From Ruegeria sp. HKCCD4315 (GTDB taxonomy: Bacteria > Pseudomonadota > Alphaproteobacteria > Rhodobacterales > Rhodobacteraceae): a stretch of DNA of 64,000 nucleotides. The first letter of the stretch is position 1; each line of letters opens with the position of its first letter. Position numbers and translations under genes: made by a program. This document shows, one piece after another, positions 46,227-55,662 of the stretch. The DNA is taken from assembly GCF_013112245.1 (NCBI RefSeq), contig NZ_WVRN01000001.1, positions 3,537,501-3,601,500 of the forward strand, read 5' to 3'. The notes under the pieces were generated by a model. The model had not been told where the DNA came from. It did no database searches and saw nothing but the letters and a program-made list of their open reading frames with translations.

Positions 46227-48410
46227 TCAATTCCCAGCCGTTACCGACCCGATCGACCAGAACATCGTCTCGCCCGAGGCATCGTCAACACCATCATTGT
46301 CAGTCATCACAAACGCCTCGCCCGAGGGCAGGATGGCCAGACCTTCGATCTTGTCCAGAACGTATCCACCCGTCGAGGTCAGGTCGGGCAGCAAGTCACG
46401 GACCTCTTGCTTGCTGACCACGGGCAATGCGCCACCCAGCGGGGCTGGGGTCATTTCGGACAGCGGGATGCGGTAGATCTTTTTGGTTACGGCGCGGTGG
46501 TCGTGCTGGTTGTCGCGCTCGATGACGTAGACATGATCACCAAAGGCAACGATTTCCGACAGGCCGACCCAGCCTTTTTCCGGGTTCGCCTTGGGGTAAT
46601 GCACGGCACCCCATTCCTTGGTCTTAAGGTTATAGGCCACCAGTTTCACGTGGTTTTTGGGGTCGTCTTTCCATTCGCGTTGTACAGCCATCCACAGGGT
46701 GTCACCAACCTTGGTGATGCCCTCGAAACCAAAGCGTTTTTCAACGGCCATTAACTCCGGCGGCAGGCCAATCTCGCCCTTGCGGTCCTTGACCAGACCT
46801 TCAGCCGAGACGTGATAGATCGCGTGCGGGATGACGCGGTCGGTGCGGCCTTCGGAGGCGACGTAGAAACCACCTTTGCCGTCCAGCGTGATGCCCTCCA
46901 GATCCAGCTTCTGCGCCGGGTTGCCATCCTGGCGGTGAATGCGGATCACGTCTACGATGCGAGCCGGTTGTTGGCTGGGATCGATCTTGAAGATCGACGG
47001 CTGGAAGCCATAAAAGCTGTCATTGACCGCATAGATCATGCCGTCTTCATCCGCGACCAGACCGGACAGAGCGCCCCACCCGATCAGCTCATCCGCACCT
47101 TCCGAGGTTAGATGCGGATAGTTGGCCGGGGCGTCCTGATATTCAAAGATCGAAACATGCGCGCGAGGGCCGCCATCTTCGATCAGGTCTTTTTCATTGG
47201 CCGAGATCAGAAGGTTGCGGTCGGGAATCGCCACATAACCTTCCGGGCCAACACCCGAGGGCAGCAGCTGTTTCAGCACGGGGTTGGCCGGATCGGTGGC
47301 GTCATAGACACCCACGACCGAGGCGCGCTCGGCCCCGACGAAGATCATCGGTGTGCCGCCAAAGGTGGCCGCGGTCACGCTTTCCGGCTCAACACCTTTG
47401 CTGTCTGAACGCTTGTCAGGGTAGTGTCCGATCTGGATGATGGCCTTCTCGAAATCGGTGCCGTTTTCGTAAACAACGGTGCCGTCTTTGTGGAAAACTG
47501 TCCAACCACGCGACCCGCCTTCATAGTCACCTTCGTTGGCGGTCGCGAAGTGATTGTCGTCGATCCATTTCACCGCGTCCGGTTCGCGCAAACGGCCCGG
47601 CTGGCTTTCGGTGAAGATCAACGCGCCGCGTTCATCGGTGGTGTCGATGCCTTCCAAATCAACCGCGCCTGCCGAGAAATGGCTGACCACGTTGCCGTCC
47701 CTGTCGACCACTGCGACGTGGTTGTTTTCCTGCAAAGTGACGACGGTTTCGCCGAGGGCGTTGATGTCCACAAACTCCGGCTCAGGGTCGGTCGGCGCGA
47801 CCTCTGCCAAACCGGTCAGCGAGGCCATCTTCATGTCCGCGCAGTCCAGTGTGCCGTCTTTCAGTGGCACCAGAGCCAGCGACCCAGCGGGCAGTTGTGG
47901 GATGATGCCTTCATTCAGGTCTTCGTCGCGTTCGTTTTCAATGGCGACGGCGACAAAGCTACCATCGGGGGCGATGGCGACGCTGTCGGGCTGACCGCCC
48001 AGATCACAGGCACCGGTTTCCGATTTGCCCGCGATATCGACCGAGATTAGTTTGCCGGACGGGGCGGTATAGCTTTCTGACGTGTTCACGCCCACAAAAG
48101 CCGTCGCGCCAACGATGCCCACGGATGTCGGCTCGCCGCCCACCTCCATCGCACCCAACGGTGCCGGGCTTGCAGGGTTGGTTATATCGATCATGCCGAT
48201 CACGCCCATCGGGCTGTCGGTGTAGACCAGCGTCATGCCGTCAGCGGTGGCCGCGATGATCTCGGGCGAAGTCTCACGGGTTGTATCCGCGCCCTCGGCC
48301 ATGTTCTTGACGACCGGGAAGGACGCAATTCGGTTGAAGTTCATCTCTGCCACGGCCTGACCAGCGGTCAGGGCAAGGGCAGATGTCAGGCAGGCATAGC
48401 GCAATGACAT
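46227..48410 (-). CDS. secreted phytase-like esterase / beta-propeller protein
   Basis: The 727-residue protein has a signal peptide (LTSALALTAGQAVA). The first 400 residues form repeated propeller blades (PTSVGIVGATAFVGVNTS, PDSVAIAPDGSFVAVAIENERD). The C-terminal part (about 435-720) resembles the 'esterase-like activity of phytase' domain: GALSGLVADEDGMIYAVND, DLEGITLDGKGGFYVASEG, FGFEGITKVGDTLWMAVQREW and KIEGLAILPSGEAFVMTDNDGVDD. It probably binds calcium and may release phosphate from organic esters outside the membrane; substrate untested. It is monocistronic. Confidence 0.83.
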   Translation of the reverse strand: MSLRYACLTSALALTAGQAVAEMNFNRIASFPVVKNMAEGADTTRETSPEIIAATADGMTLVYTDSPMGVIGMIDITNPASPAPLGAMEVGGEPTSVGIVGATAFVGVNTSESYTAPSGKLISVDIAGKSETGACDLGGQPDSVAIAPDGSFVAVAIENERDEDLNEGIIPQLPAGSLALVPLKDGTLDCADMKMASLTGLAEVAPTDPEPEFVDINALGETVVTLQENNHVAVVDRDGNVVSHFSAGAVDLEGIDTTDERGALIFTESQPGRLREPDAVKWIDDNHFATANEGDYEGGSRGWTVFHKDGTVVYENGTDFEKAIIQIGHYPDKRSDSKGVEPESVTAATFGGTPMIFVGAERASVVGVYDATDPANPVLKQLLPSGVGPEGYVAIPDRNLLISANEKDLIEDGGPRAHVSIFEYQDAPANYPHLTSEGADELIGWGALSGLVADEDGMIYAVNDSFYGFQPSIFKIDPSQQPARIVDVIRIHRQDGNPAQKLDLEGITLDGKGGFYVASEGRTDRVIPHAIYHVSAEGLVKDRKGEIGLPPELMAVEKRFGFEGITKVGDTLWMAVQREWKDDPKNHVKLVAYNLKTKEWGAVHYPKANPEKGWVGLSEIVAFGDHVYVIERDNQHDHRAVTKKIYRIPLSEMTPAPLGGALPVVSKQEVRDLLPDLTSTGGYVLDKIEGLAILPSGEAFVMTDNDGVDDASGETMFWSIGSVTAGN

Positions 48411-48506
48411 CGGTAAGTATCCCCTCTCAGTTGGATACGAGGGGGATGAACCCGGGTCATTGCAGGGATGTGACGGTTTATTTGCAGTTTTATGACAAAC
48501 CGAACG

Positions 48507-48529
48507 GCCCCGGTACTTTGCACCGGGGC
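48507..48529. terminator. hairpin downstream of gabD
   Basis: GCCCCGGT and ACCGGGGC form a perfect stem around a 7-nt loop, 10 bp after the gabD stop on the leftward strand. No long T run follows, so termination is likely but not certain. Confidence 0.55.
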
Positions 48530-48538
48530 ACTAAAGGA

Positions 48539-50014
48539 TCAAACCGACAGGCAGACGTACTTCATTTCCAGATAGTCTTCCATGCCGTGATGGCTGCCTT
48601 CGCGGCCCAGACCGGATTGCTTGACGCCACCAAACGGGCCCAGCTCGGTCGAGATGATGCCGGTGTTCACACCGACGATGCCGTACTCCAGCGCCTCGGC
48701 CACTTTGTAGACGCGGCTCAGGTCTTTGGCATAGAAATACGAGGCCAGACCAAAGATCGTGTCATTCGCCATGGCAATGACATCGTCCTCATCTTCAAAC
48801 TTGAACAACGGGGCCAGCGGACCAAAGGTTTCGTCCTGAGCCACCATCATGTCCTGGGTCACGCCCGTCACGATGGTCGGCTGGAAGAAGGTACCGCCCA
48901 GATCGTGGGGCAAGCCGCCGGTCAGAACAGCACCGCCCTTGTCGGTTACGTCCTTGATATGCTCTTCAACCTTGGCAACGGCTTCAGCGTTGATCAGCGG
49001 GCCGGTTGTGGTTCCGTCTGTCAGACCGTCACCAACTTTCAGCGCCTCAACAGCGGCTTTCAGCTTGGCGGCAAAGGCATCGTAGACACCGGCCTGCACG
49101 TAGATACGGTTTGCGCAGACGCAGGTTTGACCGTTGTTGCGAAACTTGCACATCATCGCGCCTTCGACCGCTGCATCCAGATCGGCGTCGTCAAACACGA
49201 TGAACGGCGCGTTGCCGCCCAGTTCCATCGAGCATTTCATCACCTGATCGGCGGCCTGTTTCAGCAGGATGCGCCCAACCTCGGTCGAACCGGTAAAGGT
49301 CAGCTTGCGCACACCGGGGTTCTCGCAGAATTCCTTGCCGATTTCGCTGGCGCGCGACGAGGGTACGACGTTGAACACACCAGCCGGAATGCCGGCTTTT
49401 TCGGCCAAAACAGCCAGAACCAGCGCGGACAAGGGTGTTTCCTTAGCGGGGCGTGCCACAAAGGCGCAACCCGCAGCAAGGGCAGGCCCGGCCTTGCGGG
49501 TGATCATCGCGTTGGGGAAGTTCCATGGTGTGATCGACGCAGCAACACCGATGGGCTGTTTCAAAACCATGATCCGCTTGTCACGCTGGTGACCCGGGAT
49601 CATCTCGCCATAGACACGTTTGGCTTCTTCACCAAAGAACTCGATGAAGGAGGCGCCGTATCCGATTTCACCAATCGCCTCGGCAAGGGGTTTGCCTTGC
49701 TCGGCCGTCAGAATCTTGCCCAGATCCTCAGCGTTTTCCATCATCAGATCGAACCAGCGGCGCAGGATCACTGCGCGTTCCTTGCCGGTCAGCTTGGCCC
49801 ACTCTTTTTGTGCGGCCTCAGCCTGTGCAATCGCGCCTGCCACCTGAGCACGGCTGACATCGGTCACCTCGGCCACCACGTCGCCGCGGGCGGGGTTGGT
49901 CACTTCAAAAGTACCATTGTCCCCATCCACCCACTGGCCGCCGATATAGGCCTTGGTCGCCAAAAGGTCGGGGTTTTTCAAAAGAGATTTCAGATCGGTT
50001 GTCGCGTCCAGCAT
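48539..50014 (-). CDS. gabD: succinate-semialdehyde dehydrogenase
   Basis: The 491-residue aldehyde dehydrogenase follows the GabD subgroup: ITPWNFPNAMITRKAGPALAAGC, FTGSTEVGR, MELGGNAPFIVFDDADLD with the catalytic Glu, and NNGQTCVCANR with the catalytic Cys. It oxidises succinate semialdehyde to succinate with NAD(P), in GABA and polyamine breakdown. No GABA transaminase gene is adjacent; it stands alone. AGGCTGACCC precedes the ATG. Confidence 0.92.
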   Translation of the reverse strand: MLDATTDLKSLLKNPDLLATKAYIGGQWVDGDNGTFEVTNPARGDVVAEVTDVSRAQVAGAIAQAEAAQKEWAKLTGKERAVILRRWFDLMMENAEDLGKILTAEQGKPLAEAIGEIGYGASFIEFFGEEAKRVYGEMIPGHQRDKRIMVLKQPIGVAASITPWNFPNAMITRKAGPALAAGCAFVARPAKETPLSALVLAVLAEKAGIPAGVFNVVPSSRASEIGKEFCENPGVRKLTFTGSTEVGRILLKQAADQVMKCSMELGGNAPFIVFDDADLDAAVEGAMMCKFRNNGQTCVCANRIYVQAGVYDAFAAKLKAAVEALKVGDGLTDGTTTGPLINAEAVAKVEEHIKDVTDKGGAVLTGGLPHDLGGTFFQPTIVTGVTQDMMVAQDETFGPLAPLFKFEDEDDVIAMANDTIFGLASYFYAKDLSRVYKVAEALEYGIVGVNTGIISTELGPFGGVKQSGLGREGSHHGMEDYLEMKYVCLSV

Positions 50015-50262
50015 GGGTCAGCCTCCGGCAGGAATTTTGTTCAACGCACCCAATCAGGTGGGGTCTGGATTGTCTATGTCCACAATGGTGGTCGGATCAA
50101 TCCAGATTTGATCATATGCCACACGAGCAGCTTAGCAATTCGCGCCTATCTTTTTCAGGCTGAGTTTGCCAAGGTTCAGGGGATATTTGACTCGCAGGGG
50201 ATGTAAATAGACGTAACATTCCCTATCTTATTGGGTAATAGAATAAAAAAGGGATAGAACCG

Positions 50263-51342
50263 ATGTCGAACCAGCAATTTGAGGCGCTGATTAAAGAAAC
50301 GCAAACCAAGGTGCGTGAAAGCCAGTCGCAGATCGAAGGGCTGACATCGCGCATCGAAGCAGCGCGGGCCAAGATCGGCACCGCCGAGGCCGATATCGAC
50401 ATCGAAAACGCCACGCTTGAGGATGTGCACGCCCATACCGAGGTGATGAACGCCAATATCGCCGAGTTGATCATGGGTCTGGACGACGTCACCAACGCCT
50501 TTTCCAAGGATTTCGATGAGATGCGCTCGAAAACCGGGTGGGAGTCGTTTGTCGGCATCTTCTCGAAAGGCAAATCCGAGTCGATGCGGCAGGAACGGAT
50601 GCGCACTGCCAATATCGACGACAAGCTGCAGGACCTGATCGCTAAATCGGACGTGATCGTGAAATTGCTGCAAGGGCAATTGTCGGTGCTGGAAGAGCAG
50701 CGCGTCAAGGTTGAGGACAACCTGACCGTAACGCTGGATGATCGAGAAGCAACGGTGGCTGAGCTTGAGGCGTTGCGTATTGAGATTCAGGGCATGGACC
50801 CGACGATCATTACGCTGGAGAACAAAATCAGCGTCGAACAGGACGCGGCCGCGCGCACCCAGTTAGAGACTGAATTGGCCGAGCTGAACAAGCAATACAA
50901 CGCCAAGGTTCAGGAAGAGCAGGTCAAGCTGGCCAAGTCGCAGACGCTGGAGCGCTATATCGAGAAAGGCAAGACCTGGGTCGATTCATTGCAGAACCAG
51001 GCGGCGACACAGATGGTGCTGATCAACAAGCTGCAGACAGACACGCAGCAGCGCGTGGTGCTGTATGACGCCCTGACCAAATCGCTGAAAACCGCACAGC
51101 AGCAGGACGTGGCCCACCGCATCAACGAGATCGGCGTGCAGACCGACCAAGAGGCGCAAACCGCCATGGCCGCCATCGGCACCGCGACCAACCAGAAAAT
51201 GGCCGACATGCTTGAAGCGCATGAGGACCACATGGTCTTTGCCCGCGACGTGCTGGAGAAAAAGGCCAAGGCGGACGAACGCTTTGCCCGCCGGTTTGCC
51301 TCGATTGTCGAGAAGCACGATAAGAACTTGTATGGCGGATGA
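50263..51342 (+). CDS. long coiled-coil protein, TelA-like architecture, first gene of the AAA cluster
   Basis: The 359-residue cytoplasmic protein is almost entirely helical and Gln/Glu/Lys/Ala-rich, with heptads over residues 1-75 and 110-240. WESFVGIFSKGKS (about 93-105) followed by an R-rich stretch and a further coil resembles the layout of TelA/KlaA proteins, though I would not assign the family firmly. AAAAAGGGATAGAACCG precedes the ATG. It overlaps the next gene by 4 nt. In an operon with an AAA ATPase it may act as substrate, adaptor or membrane scaffold. Confidence 0.7.
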   Translation: MSNQQFEALIKETQTKVRESQSQIEGLTSRIEAARAKIGTAEADIDIENATLEDVHAHTEVMNANIAELIMGLDDVTNAFSKDFDEMRSKTGWESFVGIFSKGKSESMRQERMRTANIDDKLQDLIAKSDVIVKLLQGQLSVLEEQRVKVEDNLTVTLDDREATVAELEALRIEIQGMDPTIITLENKISVEQDAAARTQLETELAELNKQYNAKVQEEQVKLAKSQTLERYIEKGKTWVDSLQNQAATQMVLINKLQTDTQQRVVLYDALTKSLKTAQQQDVAHRINEIGVQTDQEAQTAMAAIGTATNQKMADMLEAHEDHMVFARDVLEKKAKADERFARRFASIVEKHDKNLYGG

Positions 51343-51620
51343 AGTGGTTTAGCCGAAAAGACGTACGGCTTCTCAGGATTGGCCTCTTTCTCGTAGTTTG
51401 GCCGATCCCGATTTATGGCCTACCAGCTCTTTTGCATAAATTGGGTGCTGAAGGCGGAACTTATAAGCTGCTCGGTTTTCTCACTCTATATGGCGGGCCG
51501 GTTAGCATAATCTTCGGGCTTATCATCTTCGCGTTGTACCTGATCTCAGACGTTTTTCTCCTGCCATGGCGGCTCAATCAATGCCGTGGAACTGGTTGTA
51601 GTGAATCCAAAAATGACTAA
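51339..51620 (+). CDS. small membrane protein of the AAA cluster
   Basis: The 93-residue product has two hydrophobic segments (about 12-32 and 42-72, the second possibly two helices) and a hydrophilic tail ending RLNQCRGTGCSESKND. I know no family. It overlaps the coiled-coil gene by 4 nt and the following gene by 8 nt. It is less GC-rich than the coiled-coil gene. Confidence 0.65.
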   Translation: MKWFSRKDVRLLRIGLFLVVWPIPIYGLPALLHKLGAEGGTYKLLGFLTLYGGPVSIIFGLIIFALYLISDVFLLPWRLNQCRGTGCSESKND

Positions 51621-52731
51621 CCCCACCCAAGACCATGTTGGCCTGACCGACACCTTCGCCTCGCGCCGCTATTTCCGCAAATTCGAGGTGATCACCGTCC
51701 ACCTTCTGCGCGTGGCCGCGACGATGGAGGCCGAGGGCGCGATCAGCAAGCAAGAGGTGCGGATCATCTCGCGTTATCTCTCGGGACTGCTCTACACGTT
51801 CCGGGCGCTCAGCATGAAATACCTGCTGGTCGGGCGCGATACGGGGCGGTTCTTTGGCAGCCTCGCCATGGACAAGCGTGACAGCGGGTTTCCGGTGGCG
51901 GCCGAGTTGCTGACCATGGCCAATGACGCGCAGCAGGCGCAGGTGCATCTGGCGAATATGCCCTCAGAAGATGACCTGAAAACCGACATGGTGCGGACGA
52001 TTATTGGCGATCGGGAGATCCCCACCAAGCTGCAATTCGCGCTGTCTCAAAGGCTCTATTATGAAGAATTACTGAAAGGTCAGTTGTTCTGGGCCCGCAA
52101 CGATCCCGAATGCCATTGGATCGGGAATGAGGGCGAGCGGCGCAAGTTCATGATCCATTGGGCGGTCTATGACAGCCAGATCAACCTGCCGGTCATCTAC
52201 CTGATGCAGTTGGAAGACAGCGGCAAGACTGCTCTGCCCAAAGACCAACGCCGCTGGCCCGAGGTGCAGGCCCATCTGATGGCGCAGTCTTTGGGCGGGT
52301 TGAAACTGGTGACCATCGCCAAAGGCTTTGATCAGGATTTTGACGACCTGCACCCCAAACACCTGCGCCGCATTCATGTGGGGCCAATGTATTCCTCGGC
52401 CTATACCGAGCAATCCGGGCCTTTGCGGCAGGTGCTGGAGGACGCACAGGCACCCGAAGGTCAAGATTGGGCGCTGGCCTGGACCACCGAGGAGCTGGAA
52501 AGCGAACAGGTGATCGAGGAACGCGCCGGATGGTTTTCCACCGTCGAACGCGAGATCTTTGCGCTGGACCCCTTTGGCGGTCAGGGGGCCGAGACAGGGG
52601 CCACGCGCACCCAGCGATCGATCATCCTGCCCCAACGCCCGTTTCAGGTTCTGGCCGAGCGCAACCCACCGGGGTTTGTCGATGTGAACAAGTTTGTTGT
52701 CAGCAAAGCGGGGCAGGTTTTGCGCTATTAG
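51613..52731 (+). CDS. conserved protein of unknown function in the AAA cluster
   Basis: The protein of 372 residues has no signal peptide or TM. The N-terminal half is helical (YFRKFEVITVHLLRVAATMEAEGAISKQE). The C-terminal half contains an Arg/Glu-rich segment and ends with a conserved-looking PPGFVDVNKFVVSKAG. No catalytic motif is apparent. The ATG at 51613 lies inside the previous gene's end; a GTG at 51586 is possible. It is followed by a hairpin and repeat, then the ATPase gene. Confidence 0.65.
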   Translation: MTNPTQDHVGLTDTFASRRYFRKFEVITVHLLRVAATMEAEGAISKQEVRIISRYLSGLLYTFRALSMKYLLVGRDTGRFFGSLAMDKRDSGFPVAAELLTMANDAQQAQVHLANMPSEDDLKTDMVRTIIGDREIPTKLQFALSQRLYYEELLKGQLFWARNDPECHWIGNEGERRKFMIHWAVYDSQINLPVIYLMQLEDSGKTALPKDQRRWPEVQAHLMAQSLGGLKLVTIAKGFDQDFDDLHPKHLRRIHVGPMYSSAYTEQSGPLRQVLEDAQAPEGQDWALAWTTEELESEQVIEERAGWFSTVEREIFALDPFGGQGAETGATRTQRSIILPQRPFQVLAERNPPGFVDVNKFVVSKAGQVLRY

Positions 52732-52732
52732 T

Positions 52733-52770
52733 TTCGCCTTCGGCGAGAGTATTTTTGAAAAGATGAAGCA
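52733..52770 (+). repeat. dispersed intergenic repeat, copy 2, with leading hairpin
   Basis: A short stem (TTTCGCC/GGCGAGA) stands just after the stop codon. The following 24 nt (52747-52770) match 40311-40334 at 23 of 24 positions. Both copies sit between genes of an operon-like unit, so they may be RNA processing or attenuating elements. Confidence 0.6.
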
Positions 52771-52785
52771 AGAGCGGTTCAAGAG

Positions 52786-54717
52786 ATGAGTTTGATGTCA
52801 GATCAGATGGAATTACGCGAGGACGACATTCGCAAGCACTATCAAGCAGCGACCGCTTTGCTGAACGGGTTTGAACACGCGCCGAGGATTGGCAAGGCGG
52901 TGGAAGCGGTTGTTGAACGATCTCCGGGGGTTTCTACGGGGCGGCGGTTTCGATCTACCACGCCGGGGCTGGTCACGCGGCGCGCGGTGCGTTCGGACGG
53001 TGTGCATCTGGCTGAACGGATCGAGGCGTCGGACGATGGGGATACGCTGGTGTCTCCGCCTCAGGCTACGACACAGCAAGCCATTCGCCGTGCGATTGCC
53101 ATCGCTTTGGGTGTGGCCGAGGCTTATGCGGACCAGACGCCGTTGGCCGATCTGAAACGGGCCAATCTGGCCGGGGATTTGCCGGCTGCGCGCAGGACTG
53201 AATTCTCGGAACTGCTGACGGCTGAGGCTTTGATCACCTTGCACACGTTCGGCAATGCGCTGGCTTACTTGATGTCCTCGCATCTGGGCGAGACCACCGT
53301 CGATATTGGCGAGATCGAAGAGGTTTTGACCGACAATGGCCAACTCGCCCTGCATGGTGCGTTGTGGGAGCTGGATCAGACGCTGGCCAAACACGCCCCC
53401 GACGATGGCCACCTGATCGCGGCCACCAGCGCCTATGCCGAGCAATTGATGGAAAAAGTCGCCCTGCGCGCCCAGTCTGCTGGCCATTTGGGCCCGTTCC
53501 AGAGCGCGGCCTGGCATATCGAGGCCGATGACCTGACAATTAGGGGTTTTGAGCCGGCCTCGAAGGCGAAATCCACCACCCTGACCATGACGTTCAAGAA
53601 ACCGAACGAGGTGGTGGGCAACCATATCGCCAAGTATCAGGCGATGAAGCTGGCCAAGATGCTGATGGCCTATGACTTCGACCGCCGCCTGAACCCGTTT
53701 GCGGAGCTTGGCGGGTTCATCTTTACCTTCATGGGCGACGGCAAACCGGGCACCGGCAAGACCACGCTGATCCAGATGATGGCCGGGCTGGTCCACGACT
53801 ATTGCCAGAACGCGGGCTATCCCTTCCGCTATCAGAACCTGAGCACTGACAATATCGACAGTTATCAGGGTAAGTCCGGCCAGAACGCCAAGGCGTTTAT
53901 CAACACGATCGTCGACCCCTCGGTCATCGGCTTCGGCACTATCGACGATATCGACCAGCTGGCGGGCAAACGCGGCGACAGGCAATCATCAGCCGGGCAG
54001 TTGGAAATCACCGCAGTTCTGATGGAGAGCTTTGCGGGGGCCAACACCGTCGTGCGCGGCAATTGCACCTTTGGCATGTTCTCGAACTACCCCGAGAATG
54101 TGGACGACGCCCTGCGCCAGCGGGCGGGCGCGCGGTTTCTGGTGGACGGGCCGCAGACGCGCGAGGATTACATCGACATCCTGCACCTGCTGATGGGCCG
54201 CAACCACGACATCCCGCTGGGCGAACACGACGCCTATGCCGCGCAAGAGATCAAAAAGGCCGTCGCCGCCAGTTTCGAAAGCCACTCGCGCCCGCATGAG
54301 GATGCTTTGTTGCAGGTCTATGACCGGGTTTCGGGCGAGATCGGCCAGATGGACACGATCGCTAAGCTGGGCACCTATCTAAAGGCGATCCAGAAGGCGG
54401 ATGAGCGGTTCACCGGCCGCGCGATCAAGAACATCACCGACGCGGTCAAGGTTCGCGCGATGGATTTCGAATTGCCCGACGAGTGGATGGAGACCCCCGA
54501 CCTGTTCCTGTTCCGCGACTACGACACCAAGAAAGCGATGATCGAAGACCTGCGTCAGCCGATCACGGTCGAGATGGTGATGCAAGAGATCAACCGCTAC
54601 GCCGACAGCGAGTTTCGCTATGCCGACAAGAGCGACGAGGTCGCCATCGAAAACGCCGTCCGCGAGATGGGCCGGATGGAAGAGGCCAAGCGGCGGTATT
54701 TGGAGGGGAAGGGATAA
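52786..54717 (+). CDS. AAA-family ATPase, core of the unknown cluster
   Basis: The 643-residue protein has a helical N-terminal region (1-300) with no known domain, then a classical AAA module: Walker A GKPGTGKT (319-326), Walker B IGFGTIDDID (381-390), a sensor-1-like Asn in GMFSNYPENVDDALRQRAGARF with the arginine-finger region, and a helical lid. The C-terminal tail from about 605 (EFRYADKSDEVAIENAVREM...) is duplicated as a separate gene at 55004. The AAA type suggests a hexameric remodeller of proteins or membranes. Its stop overlaps the next start (TAATG). Confidence 0.85.
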   Translation: MSLMSDQMELREDDIRKHYQAATALLNGFEHAPRIGKAVEAVVERSPGVSTGRRFRSTTPGLVTRRAVRSDGVHLAERIEASDDGDTLVSPPQATTQQAIRRAIAIALGVAEAYADQTPLADLKRANLAGDLPAARRTEFSELLTAEALITLHTFGNALAYLMSSHLGETTVDIGEIEEVLTDNGQLALHGALWELDQTLAKHAPDDGHLIAATSAYAEQLMEKVALRAQSAGHLGPFQSAAWHIEADDLTIRGFEPASKAKSTTLTMTFKKPNEVVGNHIAKYQAMKLAKMLMAYDFDRRLNPFAELGGFIFTFMGDGKPGTGKTTLIQMMAGLVHDYCQNAGYPFRYQNLSTDNIDSYQGKSGQNAKAFINTIVDPSVIGFGTIDDIDQLAGKRGDRQSSAGQLEITAVLMESFAGANTVVRGNCTFGMFSNYPENVDDALRQRAGARFLVDGPQTREDYIDILHLLMGRNHDIPLGEHDAYAAQEIKKAVAASFESHSRPHEDALLQVYDRVSGEIGQMDTIAKLGTYLKAIQKADERFTGRAIKNITDAVKVRAMDFELPDEWMETPDLFLFRDYDTKKAMIEDLRQPITVEMVMQEINRYADSEFRYADKSDEVAIENAVREMGRMEEAKRRYLEGKG

Positions 54718-55007
54718 TGATCGTCTACGCGATTTCTGGTCTGGCACTTGTGCTGGGTCTGATCCTGCCGCTGCGTTGGGGCGTGGTCGGATTTCTCGGT
54801 GCCGTGGCAGTTCTGTTTCTGTGCCTATTCGGCGTAAGTGCAAGCAGCGGGTTCGAGGGTGCCTCATGGGAAGAATCCCTGATCCTGTTTGAGGGCAGCG
54901 TGGCGTCTTACATCGGGTTCAACTTGCAAATCACGGCGCGGGCGTTTGCGTTACCTTTGTTGGTGTTGGCAGTTGTAGTTGTTTGGCGTTTTAAGAGGTT
55001 GGGATGA
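54717..55007 (+). CDS. small membrane protein following the ATPase
   Basis: The 96-residue product has three likely TM helices (about 3-20, 22-42, 72-90) with a short polar loop holding GFEGASWEES. I know no family. It begins at the overlapping TAATG with the ATPase stop and ends in an ATGA overlap with the next small gene. A longer frame upstream is a shadow of the ATPase. Confidence 0.65.
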   Translation: MIVYAISGLALVLGLILPLRWGVVGFLGAVAVLFLCLFGVSASSGFEGASWEESLILFEGSVASYIGFNLQITARAFALPLLVLAVVVVWRFKRLG

Positions 55008-55150
55008 GACAAGTGGCACGCAAGATGAAAACCCAACTCGACGGTGAGTTCCGCCATGCCAACAAGAGCGATGTGGTCGCCATCGAAAACGCGGTGCGAG
55101 AGATGGGCCGGATGGAAGAGGTCAAGAGGCGGTATCTGGAGGAGCAATGA
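55004..55150 (+). CDS. 48-residue duplicate of the ATPase C-terminal tail
   Basis: Residues 15-46 of this small product match the last 40 residues of the preceding ATPase at 28 of 32 positions (55046-55141 against 54610-54705), including AIENAVREMGRMEE and KRRYLE. It has no ATPase core. ATGA overlaps join it to the genes before and after. It may be a stand-alone interaction tail or the scar of a duplication that accompanied insertion of the flanking small genes. Confidence 0.65.
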   Translation: MRQVARKMKTQLDGEFRHANKSDVVAIENAVREMGRMEEVKRRYLEEQ

Positions 55151-55662
55151 ACGATTTGATTGGCGAATTAAACGCTTGGATTGTCACCAATACAGCTGCA
55201 GTCGTTACCGTCGGAATTCCACTATTCACAGTGTTCGTCGGGTTCCTCGGTAGTTACATACAATTCCTGTCAAAGAAAAACGAGATTCGCATAAATGGTA
55301 GAATTAAGCTTGCCGATGCTAGAATTGAACAATTCGAACAGCTCAAGTGTTCCATCGAACAGCTTTTGATCGAGTTATCGCTTATTGCGCGAAAGCACTA
55401 TTCTAATTCTGAGAGCATAGAAGTCGACGACCTATATAGTATCACTCAGTTGGCTAATTCCGTAACACTGCAAGTTAGAACTAACAAATTTCTTAGGGAT
55501 GAATTTGTAAATGAATACAAACTTTTTTTTAGCGAGATAAGTGCTTCGATCGATGAAGGCCGCGAAGAACTAGGGTCTGCCAATCGCTTTAGAGAGACGT
55601 GCTTGAATCTATTAGATCAAGAGTGGTTATCGTTGGAGACTGAACTAAAGGAAAACAAATAG
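55147..55662 (+). CDS. AT-rich membrane-anchored coiled-coil protein
   Basis: The 171-residue protein has one TM segment (about 17-43) followed by a cytoplasmic helical region with heptads (ADARIEQFEQLKCSIEQLLIELSLIARKH). It is clearly AT-richer than its neighbours, with rare codons (AGA, ATA, TTA), a sign of recent acquisition. The start overlaps the tail-duplicate gene (ATGA), and the stop overlaps the next start (TAGTG). I do not recognise a family. Confidence 0.68.
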   Translation: MNDLIGELNAWIVTNTAAVVTVGIPLFTVFVGFLGSYIQFLSKKNEIRINGRIKLADARIEQFEQLKCSIEQLLIELSLIARKHYSNSESIEVDDLYSITQLANSVTLQVRTNKFLRDEFVNEYKLFFSEISASIDEGREELGSANRFRETCLNLLDQEWLSLETELKENK

